Shown here piece after piece: positions 35,401 to 43,743 of a stretch of 64,000 nucleotides of DNA. A model generated the notes under the pieces. It was given only the letters and a program-made list of their open reading frames with translations, searched no databases and was not told where the DNA came from. The DNA is from Novosphingobium lentum NBRC 107847 (GTDB lineage: Bacteria > Pseudomonadota > Alphaproteobacteria > Sphingomonadales > Sphingomonadaceae), in NCBI RefSeq assembly GCF_001590965.1, contig NZ_BCTW01000003.1, positions 1 through 64,000 on the forward strand. The letters run 5' to 3'. The translations under genes and the position numbers were made by a program. Position 1 is the stretch's first letter. The number at the start of each line of letters is the position of its first letter.

Positions 35401-36570
35401 TCAGTCCGAGCGAGCGGTTTTGCGGGCGGTGATGCCCGAAAGTATTGCGGCGCGATCTTCATCGAGACGAGGGGCCGATTTTCGCAGCGCCGAACCGTCC
35501 GGATCGATCGGCAGGCGAATCGAACCGAGCGCATCATCGGCAATGCCGGTGAACAGATTTCGTTCGGCAACCACCGGCAGCGCGCAGGCGTCGGCCACAG
35601 AATTTACCCGACCTGCGGATATTCCGGCGGCGGCAAGGATGGTGAGCCACTGCGCGACGGTTGCCGTGGCGATGCGGCTGCCGATCAGCCGGTCGAGGTC
35701 CGCGCGATTTTCCAGCCGCGCCGCCATGGTGGCAAAGCGGGGATCATCGACGGCCCCGGGCAAATCCAGCGCCGCACACAACCGGGGGAACTGCGGTTCG
35801 CTCGCCGTGGCGATCAGCAGTTCGCCGTCGCTGGCGCGCCACACCCCGTAGGGCGCGGCGCTGGGGGCGCCGGCCCCGAGCTTGCGCGGCTCGGCACCGG
35901 TGGCCAGAAAGCCCAGCAGCTGGTGATTCATCAGGTTGAACGCGGTGTCGATCAGCGCGGGCCGGACGTGTTCGCCGCCGCCCTTGCCATTTTCGGCGCC
36001 ATCCGCCCTGCGCTTGAGCGCGGCCATCAGGCCCATCGCGCCCCACATGCCCGTGGTCAGGTCGAGCACCGATGGCGCGATCCGCACGGTGGCGTCGCCT
36101 TCGTTTCCGGTAAAGCTCATCAACCCGCTCACCGCCTGGACCAGCGCGTCATAGCCCGGCATCGTGCTGCCGATCGGCCCGTCGCCAAACGCGCTGACCG
36201 AACAGACGATGACTTCGGGATTGCGGCGAGAGAAGGCGGCAAAAGTCAGCCCCAGCTTCTCGCCCACGCCGGGCGGAAAACTTTCGATCACCACGTCTGC
36301 GGTTTCGACCAGCTCCATCAGCGTTTCGCGGTCTGCCGCATCGCGGTAATCGAGCAGGATGCTGCGCTTGTTGCGATTGACCGCGCGGAACACGGTGGCC
36401 AGCCCATCGACATACGGCGGCAACCCACGCGTATCGTCGCCTGCCGGCGCCCGTTCGACCTTGATCACGTCGGCGCCCATGTCGCCCAGGATCATCGCGG
36501 CATAAGGCCCGGCGAAATTGGTCGCGAGATCGAGCACGCGCAGGCCGGAATAAGTCTCCGCCAGGCTCAT
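35401..36570 (-). CDS. CaiB/BaiF-type (class III) CoA-transferase
   Basis: A 389-residue class III CoA-transferase: LRVLDLATNFAGPYAAMILGDMGADVIKVE at the N-terminus, RNKRSILLDYR, and MPGYDALVQAVSGLMS are typical. The catalytic Asp is probably in SVLDLTTGMWG near residue 160. It moves CoA between acyl-CoA and a free acid of the pathway. The ATG at 36570 overlaps the upstream DUF59 stop (ATGA), so the longer frame to 36612 is not used. It is the last gene of the nine-gene regulon B operon starting at 43640. This family also includes racemases. Confidence 0.88.
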   Translation of the reverse strand: MSLAETYSGLRVLDLATNFAGPYAAMILGDMGADVIKVERAPAGDDTRGLPPYVDGLATVFRAVNRNKRSILLDYRDAADRETLMELVETADVVIESFPPGVGEKLGLTFAAFSRRNPEVIVCSVSAFGDGPIGSTMPGYDALVQAVSGLMSFTGNEGDATVRIAPSVLDLTTGMWGAMGLMAALKRRADGAENGKGGGEHVRPALIDTAFNLMNHQLLGFLATGAEPRKLGAGAPSAAPYGVWRASDGELLIATASEPQFPRLCAALDLPGAVDDPRFATMAARLENRADLDRLIGSRIATATVAQWLTILAAAGISAGRVNSVADACALPVVAERNLFTGIADDALGSIRLPIDPDGSALRKSAPRLDEDRAAILSGITARKTARSD

Positions 36571-36875
36571 GCCGCGCGCACCCGGTCGGGCGTCCACAGT
36601 TTGTCGAGGCATTGCACGACGCGGACCGAGGTCACGCCATCGAGTGGCCCGATTTCATCCGCGATAAAGCGTTGCATCGCGTTGAAGTGGACGCACCCCG
36701 GGTCGGTCAGGCACAGCGTGACCGTGACCGCGCCGCCCTCGTCGATATCCACCGCATCGACCAGACCCATGCCGGCCAGGCTGGTGGGTTTGCGCATCGC
36801 GATGCTGCACGGCTCGGGAATGGAATCGAGCGCGGCATGGATTTGCGCCAGCAGCAGATCGCGCGGGTCCGTCAT
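36567..36875 (-). CDS. Small DUF59/MIP18-like protein
   Basis: A 102-residue protein of the MIP18/PaaD/SufT type: short helix, AVTVTLCLTDPGCVHFNAM with the conserved Cys, then ITSVRV-like strand (here VTSVRVVQCLD). Related proteins assist iron-sulfur assembly. Its start overlaps the amidohydrolase stop and its stop overlaps the CoA-transferase start, both ATGA, so it is translated with them. It may mature the cluster's Rieske oxygenases or ferredoxin, or serve the adjacent amidohydrolase-like protein (inference). Confidence 0.75.
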   Translation of the reverse strand: MTDPRDLLLAQIHAALDSIPEPCSIAMRKPTSLAGMGLVDAVDIDEGGAVTVTLCLTDPGCVHFNAMQRFIADEIGPLDGVTSVRVVQCLDKLWTPDRVRAA

Positions 36876-37933
36876 CCGCGGATGCCGCTCCACGGCTGGG
36901 GAATGCCGGCGCGGCGCGCGCGGGCGAAGTCATCATCGGCGGTCGAAGCGAGCAGCGCGGCCTCGTCGATATCGTACAGCGCCATGGCATTGCGGCCCAT
37001 GATGTTGCACTTGTCCGCATCGGTCAGCTGGCGAATGCCGAACTCCTCGCAGTGCGTGTCGGCGAACTGGTATTTGCGGAAACCCTCGATCAGCGGAAGC
37101 GGGTGGGCGAGGTTGTTGCCGCTGGCGAACAGCAGGCGATCCGATCCCACTTCGGTGATCAGCTTGCCCAGCACCTTGTCGAACACGCGCGGGCGGGTGA
37201 GCAGGTACGAAAACGTGGTTTCCAGCGTCAGGAACAGGTTTTCGTGACGCTTCATCAGCTCGATCGTTTCATCGAGGAACGCGGTGCCGCCGTGGACCAT
37301 CTCGAACGACATCTCGGGAAAACGCGCCAGAGGTGAGCCGAGATCGTCGATGTCGAACGCGGAACGCGGCGCCGGTTCCAGCCACAGCGCCTTGTGCACC
37401 GCGACGCGACGCAACCCGTTGTCGCGGCAATATTCGAGGAACGGCGTGGCCCAGTCCTTGCCATCCATGCGCCAGCCCTGACCGATGCCGTCATAGAAGA
37501 ACGCGGGGTACAATTTGACCCCGTCGATCGCGAACAGGTCTTGCTGGCGCTTGATCTCGTCGATCGCGGTGGCGACGATCGGCGTGCCGACCGTGCCCAG
37601 CATGCTGACGCGGTGCGGGTACTGCTGGCGGAACGCCGCGCATTTTTCGGGCAGGGTGATCTCGCCCAGCCCGAAGCCGAGGTTGGGCAGCGAATGCAGC
37701 ACGGCGTAATCGACCGGGCTTTCGACAAACTCTGCGCGGCCGACAACGTCGAACGAAATGTCGCGGAAAAACTCGTCGGGCTGGAGAATGAAAGCGGCGT
37801 TGGCTGCATTGTACGACAGCTTGTGCGAGGCATAGACCGCGTCGATCTGCGGCTGCGCCAGTGGGTTCTGGTTTTCCGGGGACATGTTCCACGGATGCAC
37901 CACCGCATCGACGATGATCATGTCGTCGATCAT
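36872..37933 (-). CDS. Amidohydrolase-2 family protein with altered metal site
   Basis: A 353-residue TIM-barrel protein related to ACMSD/LigW-like decarboxylases and hydrolases. The N-terminal ligand motif, normally DxHxH, reads DAVVH (Asp9, Val11, His13), and the C-terminal GSDRLLFASGNN lacks the usual metal or catalytic Asp of FGSDxP. Other motifs (GVKLYPAFF, MVHGG, and a late CNIMGRNAM) are kept. It may use fewer metal ligands, or be metal-free as some cyclic-ketone hydrolases of this superfamily. It is coupled to the upstream crotonase gene by ATGA. Confidence 0.8.
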   Translation of the reverse strand: MIDDMIIVDAVVHPWNMSPENQNPLAQPQIDAVYASHKLSYNAANAAFILQPDEFFRDISFDVVGRAEFVESPVDYAVLHSLPNLGFGLGEITLPEKCAAFRQQYPHRVSMLGTVGTPIVATAIDEIKRQQDLFAIDGVKLYPAFFYDGIGQGWRMDGKDWATPFLEYCRDNGLRRVAVHKALWLEPAPRSAFDIDDLGSPLARFPEMSFEMVHGGTAFLDETIELMKRHENLFLTLETTFSYLLTRPRVFDKVLGKLITEVGSDRLLFASGNNLAHPLPLIEGFRKYQFADTHCEEFGIRQLTDADKCNIMGRNAMALYDIDEAALLASTADDDFARARRAGIPQPWSGIRG

Positions 37934-38736
37934 GGTTTGGACTTCCGGTTGTAGACCGGCGCGCGCTTTTCGATTGCGGCGTTCACGCCTTCACGCAGAT
38001 CGTCGCTGTAAGTCAGCGCGGCGACTGCCCAGAAACTGGCGTTCATCGAACCGGCAAGGTCCATGTGCCAGCTTTGGCGCAACTGCTGCTTGGTCGCCTC
38101 AATCGCGAGACGGGGGCGTTCGGCGATGCGGGCGGCAAGCGCCACGGCCGCATCTCCCAGCGCATCGGGTGCGACCACGCTGTTGACCAGCCCGATTGCC
38201 AACGCGCGCTCGGCATCCAGGATATCGCCGGTCAGCGCCATTTCTGCGGCCAGCCCGCTGCCCACCAGCCGGGGCAGGAAATAGGTGCCGCCGTTGCCGG
38301 GGTTGAGCCCCAGCTTGATATAGGTCTCGCCCATCTTGGCGGCGGTCGAGGCGATGCGGATATCGCAGGCGAGCGCGAGGTCCAGCCCGCCCGCCGTGGC
38401 CCCGCCATTGATCGCGGCGACCACCGGCAACCGGCTCGACACCAGCTTTTGCGTGACCGGCCACAACACACGCGCGTTGTAGGGTTCCTGCGCGACAGCG
38501 TGTTCTTCGGCCAGATAGCGGCGGAATTCGATGAGGTCGGCCCCGGCGCAGAACTGCTTGCCCGCGCCGGTCAGCACCAGCACGCGGATGTCCTGGTTCG
38601 CTTCCAGCGCGTTGAGCGCATCGATCAGGTCGGCGGCCATTTCGGGCACGACGCCGTTGCCCCGGTCGGGCCGGTTGAGCGTGATCCGGGCGACGCCGTC
38701 GGCCGGGAAATCGAGCAGGATGGTGTCGTAGGCCAT
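37930..38736 (-). CDS. Enoyl-CoA hydratase (crotonase family)
   Basis: A 268-residue crotonase with FCAGADLIEF and INGGATAGGLDLALACD oxyanion elements and GLNPGNGGTYFLPRLVG at the catalytic loop. ATG at 38736, seven bases after the thiolase stop. The frame is open to 38784 but that overlaps the thiolase gene. It hydrates or isomerises an enoyl-CoA intermediate. Eighth-last to seventh gene logic is not implied; its neighbours on both sides are a thiolase and the amidohydrolase-like gene. Confidence 0.88.
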   Translation of the reverse strand: MAYDTILLDFPADGVARITLNRPDRGNGVVPEMAADLIDALNALEANQDIRVLVLTGAGKQFCAGADLIEFRRYLAEEHAVAQEPYNARVLWPVTQKLVSSRLPVVAAINGGATAGGLDLALACDIRIASTAAKMGETYIKLGLNPGNGGTYFLPRLVGSGLAAEMALTGDILDAERALAIGLVNSVVAPDALGDAAVALAARIAERPRLAIEATKQQLRQSWHMDLAGSMNASFWAVAALTYSDDLREGVNAAIEKRAPVYNRKSKP

Positions 38737-38743
38737 GGCTGCG

Positions 38744-39913
38744 TCAGGCCTTGCGTTCGAGGATGGTGGCGATCGCCAGCGCATAAGCCCCGTCGAGCCA
38801 GCCGCCGCCGTTGACGCTCATCGCCAGCTTCGCGCCTTCGACCTGCCGCGCACCGGCATGGCCGCGCAGTTGCGTGACCAGTTCGACCAGCTGGGCGCAA
38901 CCGGTCGCGCCCAATGCGTGGCCCCGGCTGAGCAGCCCACCGCTGGTGTTGACCGGTGTTGCGCCGCCCAGTTGCGTCACGCCATCACGCACCAGCCCGA
39001 ACCCTTCGCCTTCGCCGCACAACCCGATTTCCTGATACTGCATCAGTTCGGCAGGGGCGGCGGCGTCGTGCAGTTCGAGCATGTCGAAATCCCGGGGTCC
39101 GGCAGAAGCCCAAGCATAAGCCTTGCGCGTGGCGTCGCCAACGGGCGATCCGGCGGCACCCGATGCAATCTGGCAGGCGCGCACGACAATGGCGGGCACG
39201 CCGAGTTCGGCCGCGACCTTTTTCGAACAGACCAGCACGGCGGCTGCGCCGTCGGTCAGCGGCGAACACATCGCCAGCGTCAGCGGCGCCACGATCATGC
39301 GGCCGTTCATGACATCCTCGACCGTCTGCGGTTTGCGCATCTGCGCCAGCGGATTGTCCATCGCATGGCGGCGGTTCTTGACCGCGACGCGCGCGAAATC
39401 GGTCGCGTCGGCGCCATAGCGGTCGAGGTAGCCTTGCGCGACGGCGGCGTAATAATCCATCAGCAGCGAATTGGCGCTGATCGTGCCCGGCTCGACCTCA
39501 CCGATATCCTCGATGTCGGTCGATCCGCGCAGCGCGTTGAACGCGCGGCTGCGGTCGGGATGATGCATCTGTTCGGCGCCCACTGCCAGCGCGACTTCGA
39601 CGCAGCCGCTGGCCACGGCCTCTACCGCAAGGCTGAACGCCGATCCGCCCGAGGCGCAGGCGTTCTCGACATTGATCAGCGGCAGATGGCCCAGCGGATG
39701 GCCACGCAACGCGACCTGCCCGCGGATCATCTCCTGCTGGGTAACGATCCCGGCGATGGCATTGCCGAAATAGATCCGCTCGATCCGGTCCATGGCGATG
39801 CCCGCATCGGCGATGGCGCCTTCGATCGCCTCAAGCGCCATGCTGCGGATGCCGCGACCCGGCTGCGCGCCGAACTGGGTCATCCCGACCCCGGCAATGG
39901 TGACCTGCTTCAT
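38744..39913 (-). CDS. Thiolase-family acyltransferase (SCP2-like)
   Basis: A 389-residue thiolase-fold enzyme with nucleophile Cys86 in NACASGG, HDAAAPAE, and RGHALGATG near the C-terminus. The second catalytic Cys of degradative thiolases is not evident in the last segment (NGGGWLDGAYA), placing it with SCP2/SCPx-like thiolases. It probably cleaves a 3-ketoacyl-CoA. It overlaps the acyl-CoA synthetase stop by ATGA. Confidence 0.87.
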   Translation of the reverse strand: MKQVTIAGVGMTQFGAQPGRGIRSMALEAIEGAIADAGIAMDRIERIYFGNAIAGIVTQQEMIRGQVALRGHPLGHLPLINVENACASGGSAFSLAVEAVASGCVEVALAVGAEQMHHPDRSRAFNALRGSTDIEDIGEVEPGTISANSLLMDYYAAVAQGYLDRYGADATDFARVAVKNRRHAMDNPLAQMRKPQTVEDVMNGRMIVAPLTLAMCSPLTDGAAAVLVCSKKVAAELGVPAIVVRACQIASGAAGSPVGDATRKAYAWASAGPRDFDMLELHDAAAPAELMQYQEIGLCGEGEGFGLVRDGVTQLGGATPVNTSGGLLSRGHALGATGCAQLVELVTQLRGHAGARQVEGAKLAMSVNGGGWLDGAYALAIATILERKA

Positions 39914-41514
39914 ATCGTTGCCACCGGCTTTGCGGCGCTTCGTGCGCCCGATCCGCCGCCGATGCGCCCGTCGTGGCCCTGCCAGTAGGCATCGCGCACT
40001 TCGCGGCGCAGAACTTTGCCATAGCCGCTGACCGGCAGCGCATCGACGAAATCCACCGCCTTGGGCTTTTTGTAGCCCGCCAGATGTTCGCCGCAGAAGG
40101 CGATCACGTCGGGCGCGGTCAGGCCTGAGCCGGGCCGGGCGACGACGACGGCATGAACCGCCTCGCCCCAGTAATCGTCAGGGATGCCGAACACGACGCA
40201 TTCGGCGATTTGGGGATGAAGGATGAGCACTTCCTCGACTTCGCGCGGATAAATGTTGTTGCCGCCGGAAATCACCATGTCCTTCGCGCGGTCGAGCAGG
40301 AACAGAAAGCCCTGGTCGTCGAAGAAGCCGATGTCGCCGGTGTGCAGCCAGCCGCCGCGCAGCGCTTCGGCAGTGGCTTCGGGGTTGTTCCAGTAGCCCG
40401 GCATGACCACGTCGCCGCGGGTCACCACTTCGCCGGGCTGGCCGGGGGGGAGGGGCTGGTCGTTCTGGTCGACGCAATGCGCCTCGACGTCGGTACGCAC
40501 TTGTCCGGCCGAGCCGATGCGCGGATCGTCCGCCGCAAGCAGCGCGGTGTGGGCCGCCGCGCTCAGCCCGGTGATGGTGATCGGCGCTTCGCCCTGACCG
40601 TAAAGCTGGACGAAGATCGGCCCGAACGCGGCCATCGCCTGCTTCAGCTGATCGACATAGATCGGCGCGCCGCCATAGCAGATCGCCTTCAGCGAGGAGA
40701 GATCGTGTCGTCCGGGCACGAAGTCTTCCAGCAGCTTGATGATCTGCGTCGGCGCCATGAACGCGACATGCGATACTTTCAGCTGCTCGACCGTGGCGAA
40801 CAGGCTTTCCGGATCGAAGCTGGGCGAATCGTAGATCGCGTTGGTCGCGCCGCGCGCCACGGCGGGCAGGGCGACGATCCCGCTGCCGTGCGACATCGGC
40901 GCACAATGCAGCACCATTTCGCCCGGCTGGATATTATGCAGGTCCGCCAGATAGTTCATGATCACGCGCGCAACCATGCGGTGGTTCCACATCGCGCCCT
41001 TGGGCTTGCCGGTGGTGCCCGATGTGTAGAACAGCCAGCACAAGTCTTCGGGTGCGGCATCGTCGGCGCAGGGCAGGGCATGGGCCGGATCGAGCAGCGC
41101 TTCGAAACCGAGCGCACCCTCGACCGGATCGGTGCAGACGCGATGCGCAAGGCCACCGAACAGCCCCGCGTTGGCGCGGATGCCTTCATCGTACTCGGCC
41201 CCGTGGACCAGCAATTTCGCGCCGGCATTCTCGATGATCCACGCCATTTCGCGCGGATGCAGCCTTGCGTTGACCGGCACCACGATCAACCCGGCGGCAA
41301 AGCAGCCGTAGATCACCTCGAGGATGCGCGGCGAATTGGCGAGGCAGAACGCCACCCGGTCCCCCGGCGCGCAGCCCAGCGCGCGCAAGTTGCCGCCCAC
41401 CGCCAGCGCGCGGTCATGGAACTCACGATAGGTCCGGCGTTCCTCGCCGTGCAGCAACGCCAGCCCATCGGGGCGCTGGCGGGCCGATTTTTCGAGGAAA
41501 GCGAACGTGTTCAT
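39910..41514 (-). CDS. Acyl-CoA synthetase / acid-CoA ligase
   Basis: A 534-residue ANL enzyme with FYTSGTTGKPKGAMWNH, LYGQGEAP, WLHTGDIGFFD and DRAKDMVISGGNNIYP motifs; the catalytic Lys is in GYGKVLRREV. ATG at 41514 chosen; the extra N-terminal stretch from 41589 is not ANL-like and overlaps the DUF35 gene. It is one of three CoA ligases in the window and lies inside the MaoC-to-CoA-transferase operon, so it activates an acid fed to that module. Confidence 0.9.
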   Translation of the reverse strand: MNTFAFLEKSARQRPDGLALLHGEERRTYREFHDRALAVGGNLRALGCAPGDRVAFCLANSPRILEVIYGCFAAGLIVVPVNARLHPREMAWIIENAGAKLLVHGAEYDEGIRANAGLFGGLAHRVCTDPVEGALGFEALLDPAHALPCADDAAPEDLCWLFYTSGTTGKPKGAMWNHRMVARVIMNYLADLHNIQPGEMVLHCAPMSHGSGIVALPAVARGATNAIYDSPSFDPESLFATVEQLKVSHVAFMAPTQIIKLLEDFVPGRHDLSSLKAICYGGAPIYVDQLKQAMAAFGPIFVQLYGQGEAPITITGLSAAAHTALLAADDPRIGSAGQVRTDVEAHCVDQNDQPLPPGQPGEVVTRGDVVMPGYWNNPEATAEALRGGWLHTGDIGFFDDQGFLFLLDRAKDMVISGGNNIYPREVEEVLILHPQIAECVVFGIPDDYWGEAVHAVVVARPGSGLTAPDVIAFCGEHLAGYKKPKAVDFVDALPVSGYGKVLRREVRDAYWQGHDGRIGGGSGARSAAKPVATI

Positions 41515-41524
41515 GCCGGTACGG

Positions 41525-41929
41525 TCAATCGGCTGCGCGGCGGAAGATGGCGCAAGGCCGCCGTTGGGCCTCTGCGGCGCCCGGTGCAACGAATTCGACC
41601 CGGTCGTCGCAACTGTACGCGGACCAGTCGTCCGGCGCGCTGGCCTCGAGACGGGCGAGAAGCTGCACGCCTTCGTCCAGCTTCACCACGCCGATGGCAT
41701 AGGGCAGGTCGCCGTCGAACCCTTCGGGCGCGCCCTGACGCAACACGCAGAAGCTGTGCAGCGTGCCTTTGCCGCTGGATTTGGCCCAGCCAAGGTCATC
41801 GGACTGGCAGTGCGGACAGGCATAGCGCGGCCACATGTTGGGCTTGCCGCACGAGTTGCAGTTCTGGATCAGCAGTTCGCCCTGGCCGAGCCCGGCGCGG
41901 AATTCGCTGACGATGCGGGGTGTTTTCAT
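41525..41929 (-). CDS. DUF35 OB-fold/zinc-ribbon protein
   Basis: A 134-residue protein with the zinc ribbon CNSCGKPNMWPRYACPHC (residues 24-41) followed by an OB fold (about 45-125). DUF35 proteins pair with thiolase-like Ltp2 aldolases, as in ChsH2-Ltp2 of steroid side-chain degradation, where this domain holds the aldolase active. The gene starts three bases after the thiolase-like gene stop, which fits that pairing. Confidence 0.9.
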   Translation of the reverse strand: MKTPRIVSEFRAGLGQGELLIQNCNSCGKPNMWPRYACPHCQSDDLGWAKSSGKGTLHSFCVLRQGAPEGFDGDLPYAIGVVKLDEGVQLLARLEASAPDDWSAYSCDDRVEFVAPGAAEAQRRPCAIFRRAAD

Positions 41930-41932
41930 GGT

Positions 41933-43159
41933 TCAGGCCCCCAGCTTGGTGCGTTCGAGCAGCAGGATTTGCGCATCCATGTAGCTGCCACCCGACCCGC
42001 CGATGATGGCGCGCTCGCAATCCTCGACCTGCCGCTTCGACGGTGCGCGGTGGAGCAGCTGGCGGATGCCTTCGACCAGCAGCGCGGTGCCGCCGCCGAC
42101 GCCGGTGTGCCCTGCCGAAAGCAGTCCGCCGTTGGTGTTCATCGGCAGCTTGCCGCCGGGATCGCCGTTACCGGCCGCAAACCAGCGCGCGCCTTCGCCC
42201 TTTTCGGCGATGCCGATGCCTTCAAGCGCGATCGTGGTGACAGCGGCGTAGCTGTCATAGATTTCTGCGATGTGGGCATCGTGGGGACCCCAGCCGGACT
42301 GGTTCCACGCGCGTTCCGCCGCCAGCGGCCAGCCGAGCACGGCCTGGTCGGCTTCCTGGCTGAGGCAATAATGGCTAACGCAGCCGCCCGATCCGGCGAC
42401 GCGCACGCCGTGGCTGATCCCGCGACGCCGCGCGTTGCCTGCGCTGGTCATCACGAAGGCGCAGGCGCCATCGGCCATCGGCGGGCATTCGTAGCTGTGC
42501 AGCGGATCGGCGACCATGCGCGAGGCGAGGATCTGCTCGACCGCCAGCGGCTTGGTGTAGAACATCGCGTTTTCGTTGAGGTTGGCCCAGTTGCGCAAGG
42601 TGACGCAGACCGAAGCCATTTCCGCCGGCGTGCTGCCCGATGCATGCATGTAGCGCCGCGTGATCATCGCGCCGATCGCGTTGAACTGGATCCCGGTGGG
42701 CAGTTCCCATTCGCCGGGGATGCCGTTCTTGGACAGCATCGTGATCATCTCGTTGAGATCGGCCGAACCCCAGCGTTCGCACTGCAACACCAGCACGTTC
42801 TGCGCGTGGCCCGTGGCGATCAGGCCATGCGCCGCGCGTACCGCGTTATCGCTGGTCGATCCGCCCGAATGGACCATGTAGCTCGATTTGGCCGAGCCGT
42901 GGATGCCCAGTTCCTCGACCATCCGCGAGAACACCAGATCGGCCTGGTCCGCCGCGCCATGCAGGTTCGGGATCAGCAGGATGGTGTCGATGTCGCGCGG
43001 GACCATGCCGGCGTCGTTCAACGCCAGGATCGCGACGCGCGTCAGCGCTTCGATGAAGCCGCGGTCGGGGAACTTGCCGGTCGGGATTTCCCCGATGCCG
43101 ACGAACACCGGATCGTTGTCCGCGTTGGGCGTGACGTGAAGCTGCCAGTTCTCGGCCAT
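41933..43159 (-). CDS. Thiolase-like protein, probable Ltp2-type retro-aldolase
   Basis: A 408-residue thiolase-fold protein lacking the nucleophilic cysteine: the usual NxCxSG loop reads SSYMVHSGGSTS (about 92-103). The AEIYDSYAAVTTIALEGIGIAEKGEGA block and NTNGGLLSAGHTGVGG are kept and carry the Tyr residues used by Ltp2-like aldolases. With MaoC four bases upstream and DUF35 three bases downstream, the trio matches the hydratase-aldolase-DUF35 arrangement of steroid side-chain cleavage: hydrate an enoyl-CoA at a branched carbon, then retro-aldol cleavage. Substrate here is unknown. Confidence 0.85.
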   Translation of the reverse strand: MAENWQLHVTPNADNDPVFVGIGEIPTGKFPDRGFIEALTRVAILALNDAGMVPRDIDTILLIPNLHGAADQADLVFSRMVEELGIHGSAKSSYMVHSGGSTSDNAVRAAHGLIATGHAQNVLVLQCERWGSADLNEMITMLSKNGIPGEWELPTGIQFNAIGAMITRRYMHASGSTPAEMASVCVTLRNWANLNENAMFYTKPLAVEQILASRMVADPLHSYECPPMADGACAFVMTSAGNARRRGISHGVRVAGSGGCVSHYCLSQEADQAVLGWPLAAERAWNQSGWGPHDAHIAEIYDSYAAVTTIALEGIGIAEKGEGARWFAAGNGDPGGKLPMNTNGGLLSAGHTGVGGGTALLVEGIRQLLHRAPSKRQVEDCERAIIGGSGGSYMDAQILLLERTKLGA

Positions 43160-43163
43160 GCGA

Positions 43164-43640
43164 TCAGCCCTCCATCCGCCGCCGCTTGGCGAGCATCGTC
43201 TGCAAGAAGGTCATAACTTCGTCTCCCGACTGGTTGCGGACCGAATACTCGACCGCCAGCGTTCCATATTTTGGCCCCGTCGCGTCCACCGAGGCGACCG
43301 TCGCGACGACATGCAGCGTGTCGCCCGCAAACACCGGCTTGGTTGCCTTCAGCCCGGTGATCTCGACCAGCGCGACGATGGCGTCGCCGTAAAATCCGCT
43401 CAGCCCGACGAGCCCGACCGCCAGCGAGAAGGTCAGCGGACCATGCGCGATGCGCTGGCCAAAGCGGTTGCCGGCCATGAACGCGGCGTCGGTGTGGAGC
43501 TGGTAGTGATCGCCGGTCAGTCCGGCGAATGTCGTGATGTCGCCAATATCGACCGTGCGGCCGCGCGTGGTCATCACATCGCCGGATTCGAAATCCTCGA
43601 AGCATTTATCCTGCGGATCGGAAAAGGTACGCGCTGTCAT
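43164..43640 (-). CDS. MaoC-like (R)-specific enoyl-CoA hydratase
   Basis: A 158-residue hot-dog-fold hydratase. The catalytic loop reads FAGLTGDHYQLHTD, with Asp and His kept and the usual Asn-Pro replaced by Tyr-Gln; RIAHGPLTFSLAVGL follows. It is the first gene of the long operon and has an excellent promoter with an operator at the -10 box. Role: hydration of an enoyl-CoA ahead of the Ltp2-like aldolase. Confidence 0.88.
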   Translation of the reverse strand: MTARTFSDPQDKCFEDFESGDVMTTRGRTVDIGDITTFAGLTGDHYQLHTDAAFMAGNRFGQRIAHGPLTFSLAVGLVGLSGFYGDAIVALVEITGLKATKPVFAGDTLHVVATVASVDATGPKYGTLAVEYSVRNQSGDEVMTFLQTMLAKRRRMEG

Positions 43641-43668
43641 GATACCGCCACAGCCATCTCACCCTCAA

Positions 43669-43686
43669 AAAACAAGCGTTTGTTTT
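43669..43686. promoter_or_regulatory. Regulon B operator 3 (MaoC operon)
   Basis: AAAACAAGCGTTTGTTTT, symmetrical except at one position pair or none depending on the centre (GC central dinucleotide). It overlaps the -10 box of the leftward promoter. Confidence 0.75.
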
Positions 43687-43712
43687 CTACGTTGACCTGC
43701 GTGACCTGTCAA
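43684..43712 (-). promoter_or_regulatory. Promoter of the MaoC-to-CoA-transferase operon
   Basis: TTGACA, 17-base spacer, TAGAAA on the minus strand, the best promoter of regulon B. The operator begins within the -10 box, a classic repression layout. Confidence 0.65.
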
Positions 43713-43743
43713 GCGTTGCGCGTTGGCAAAAGTACAGAATTTC

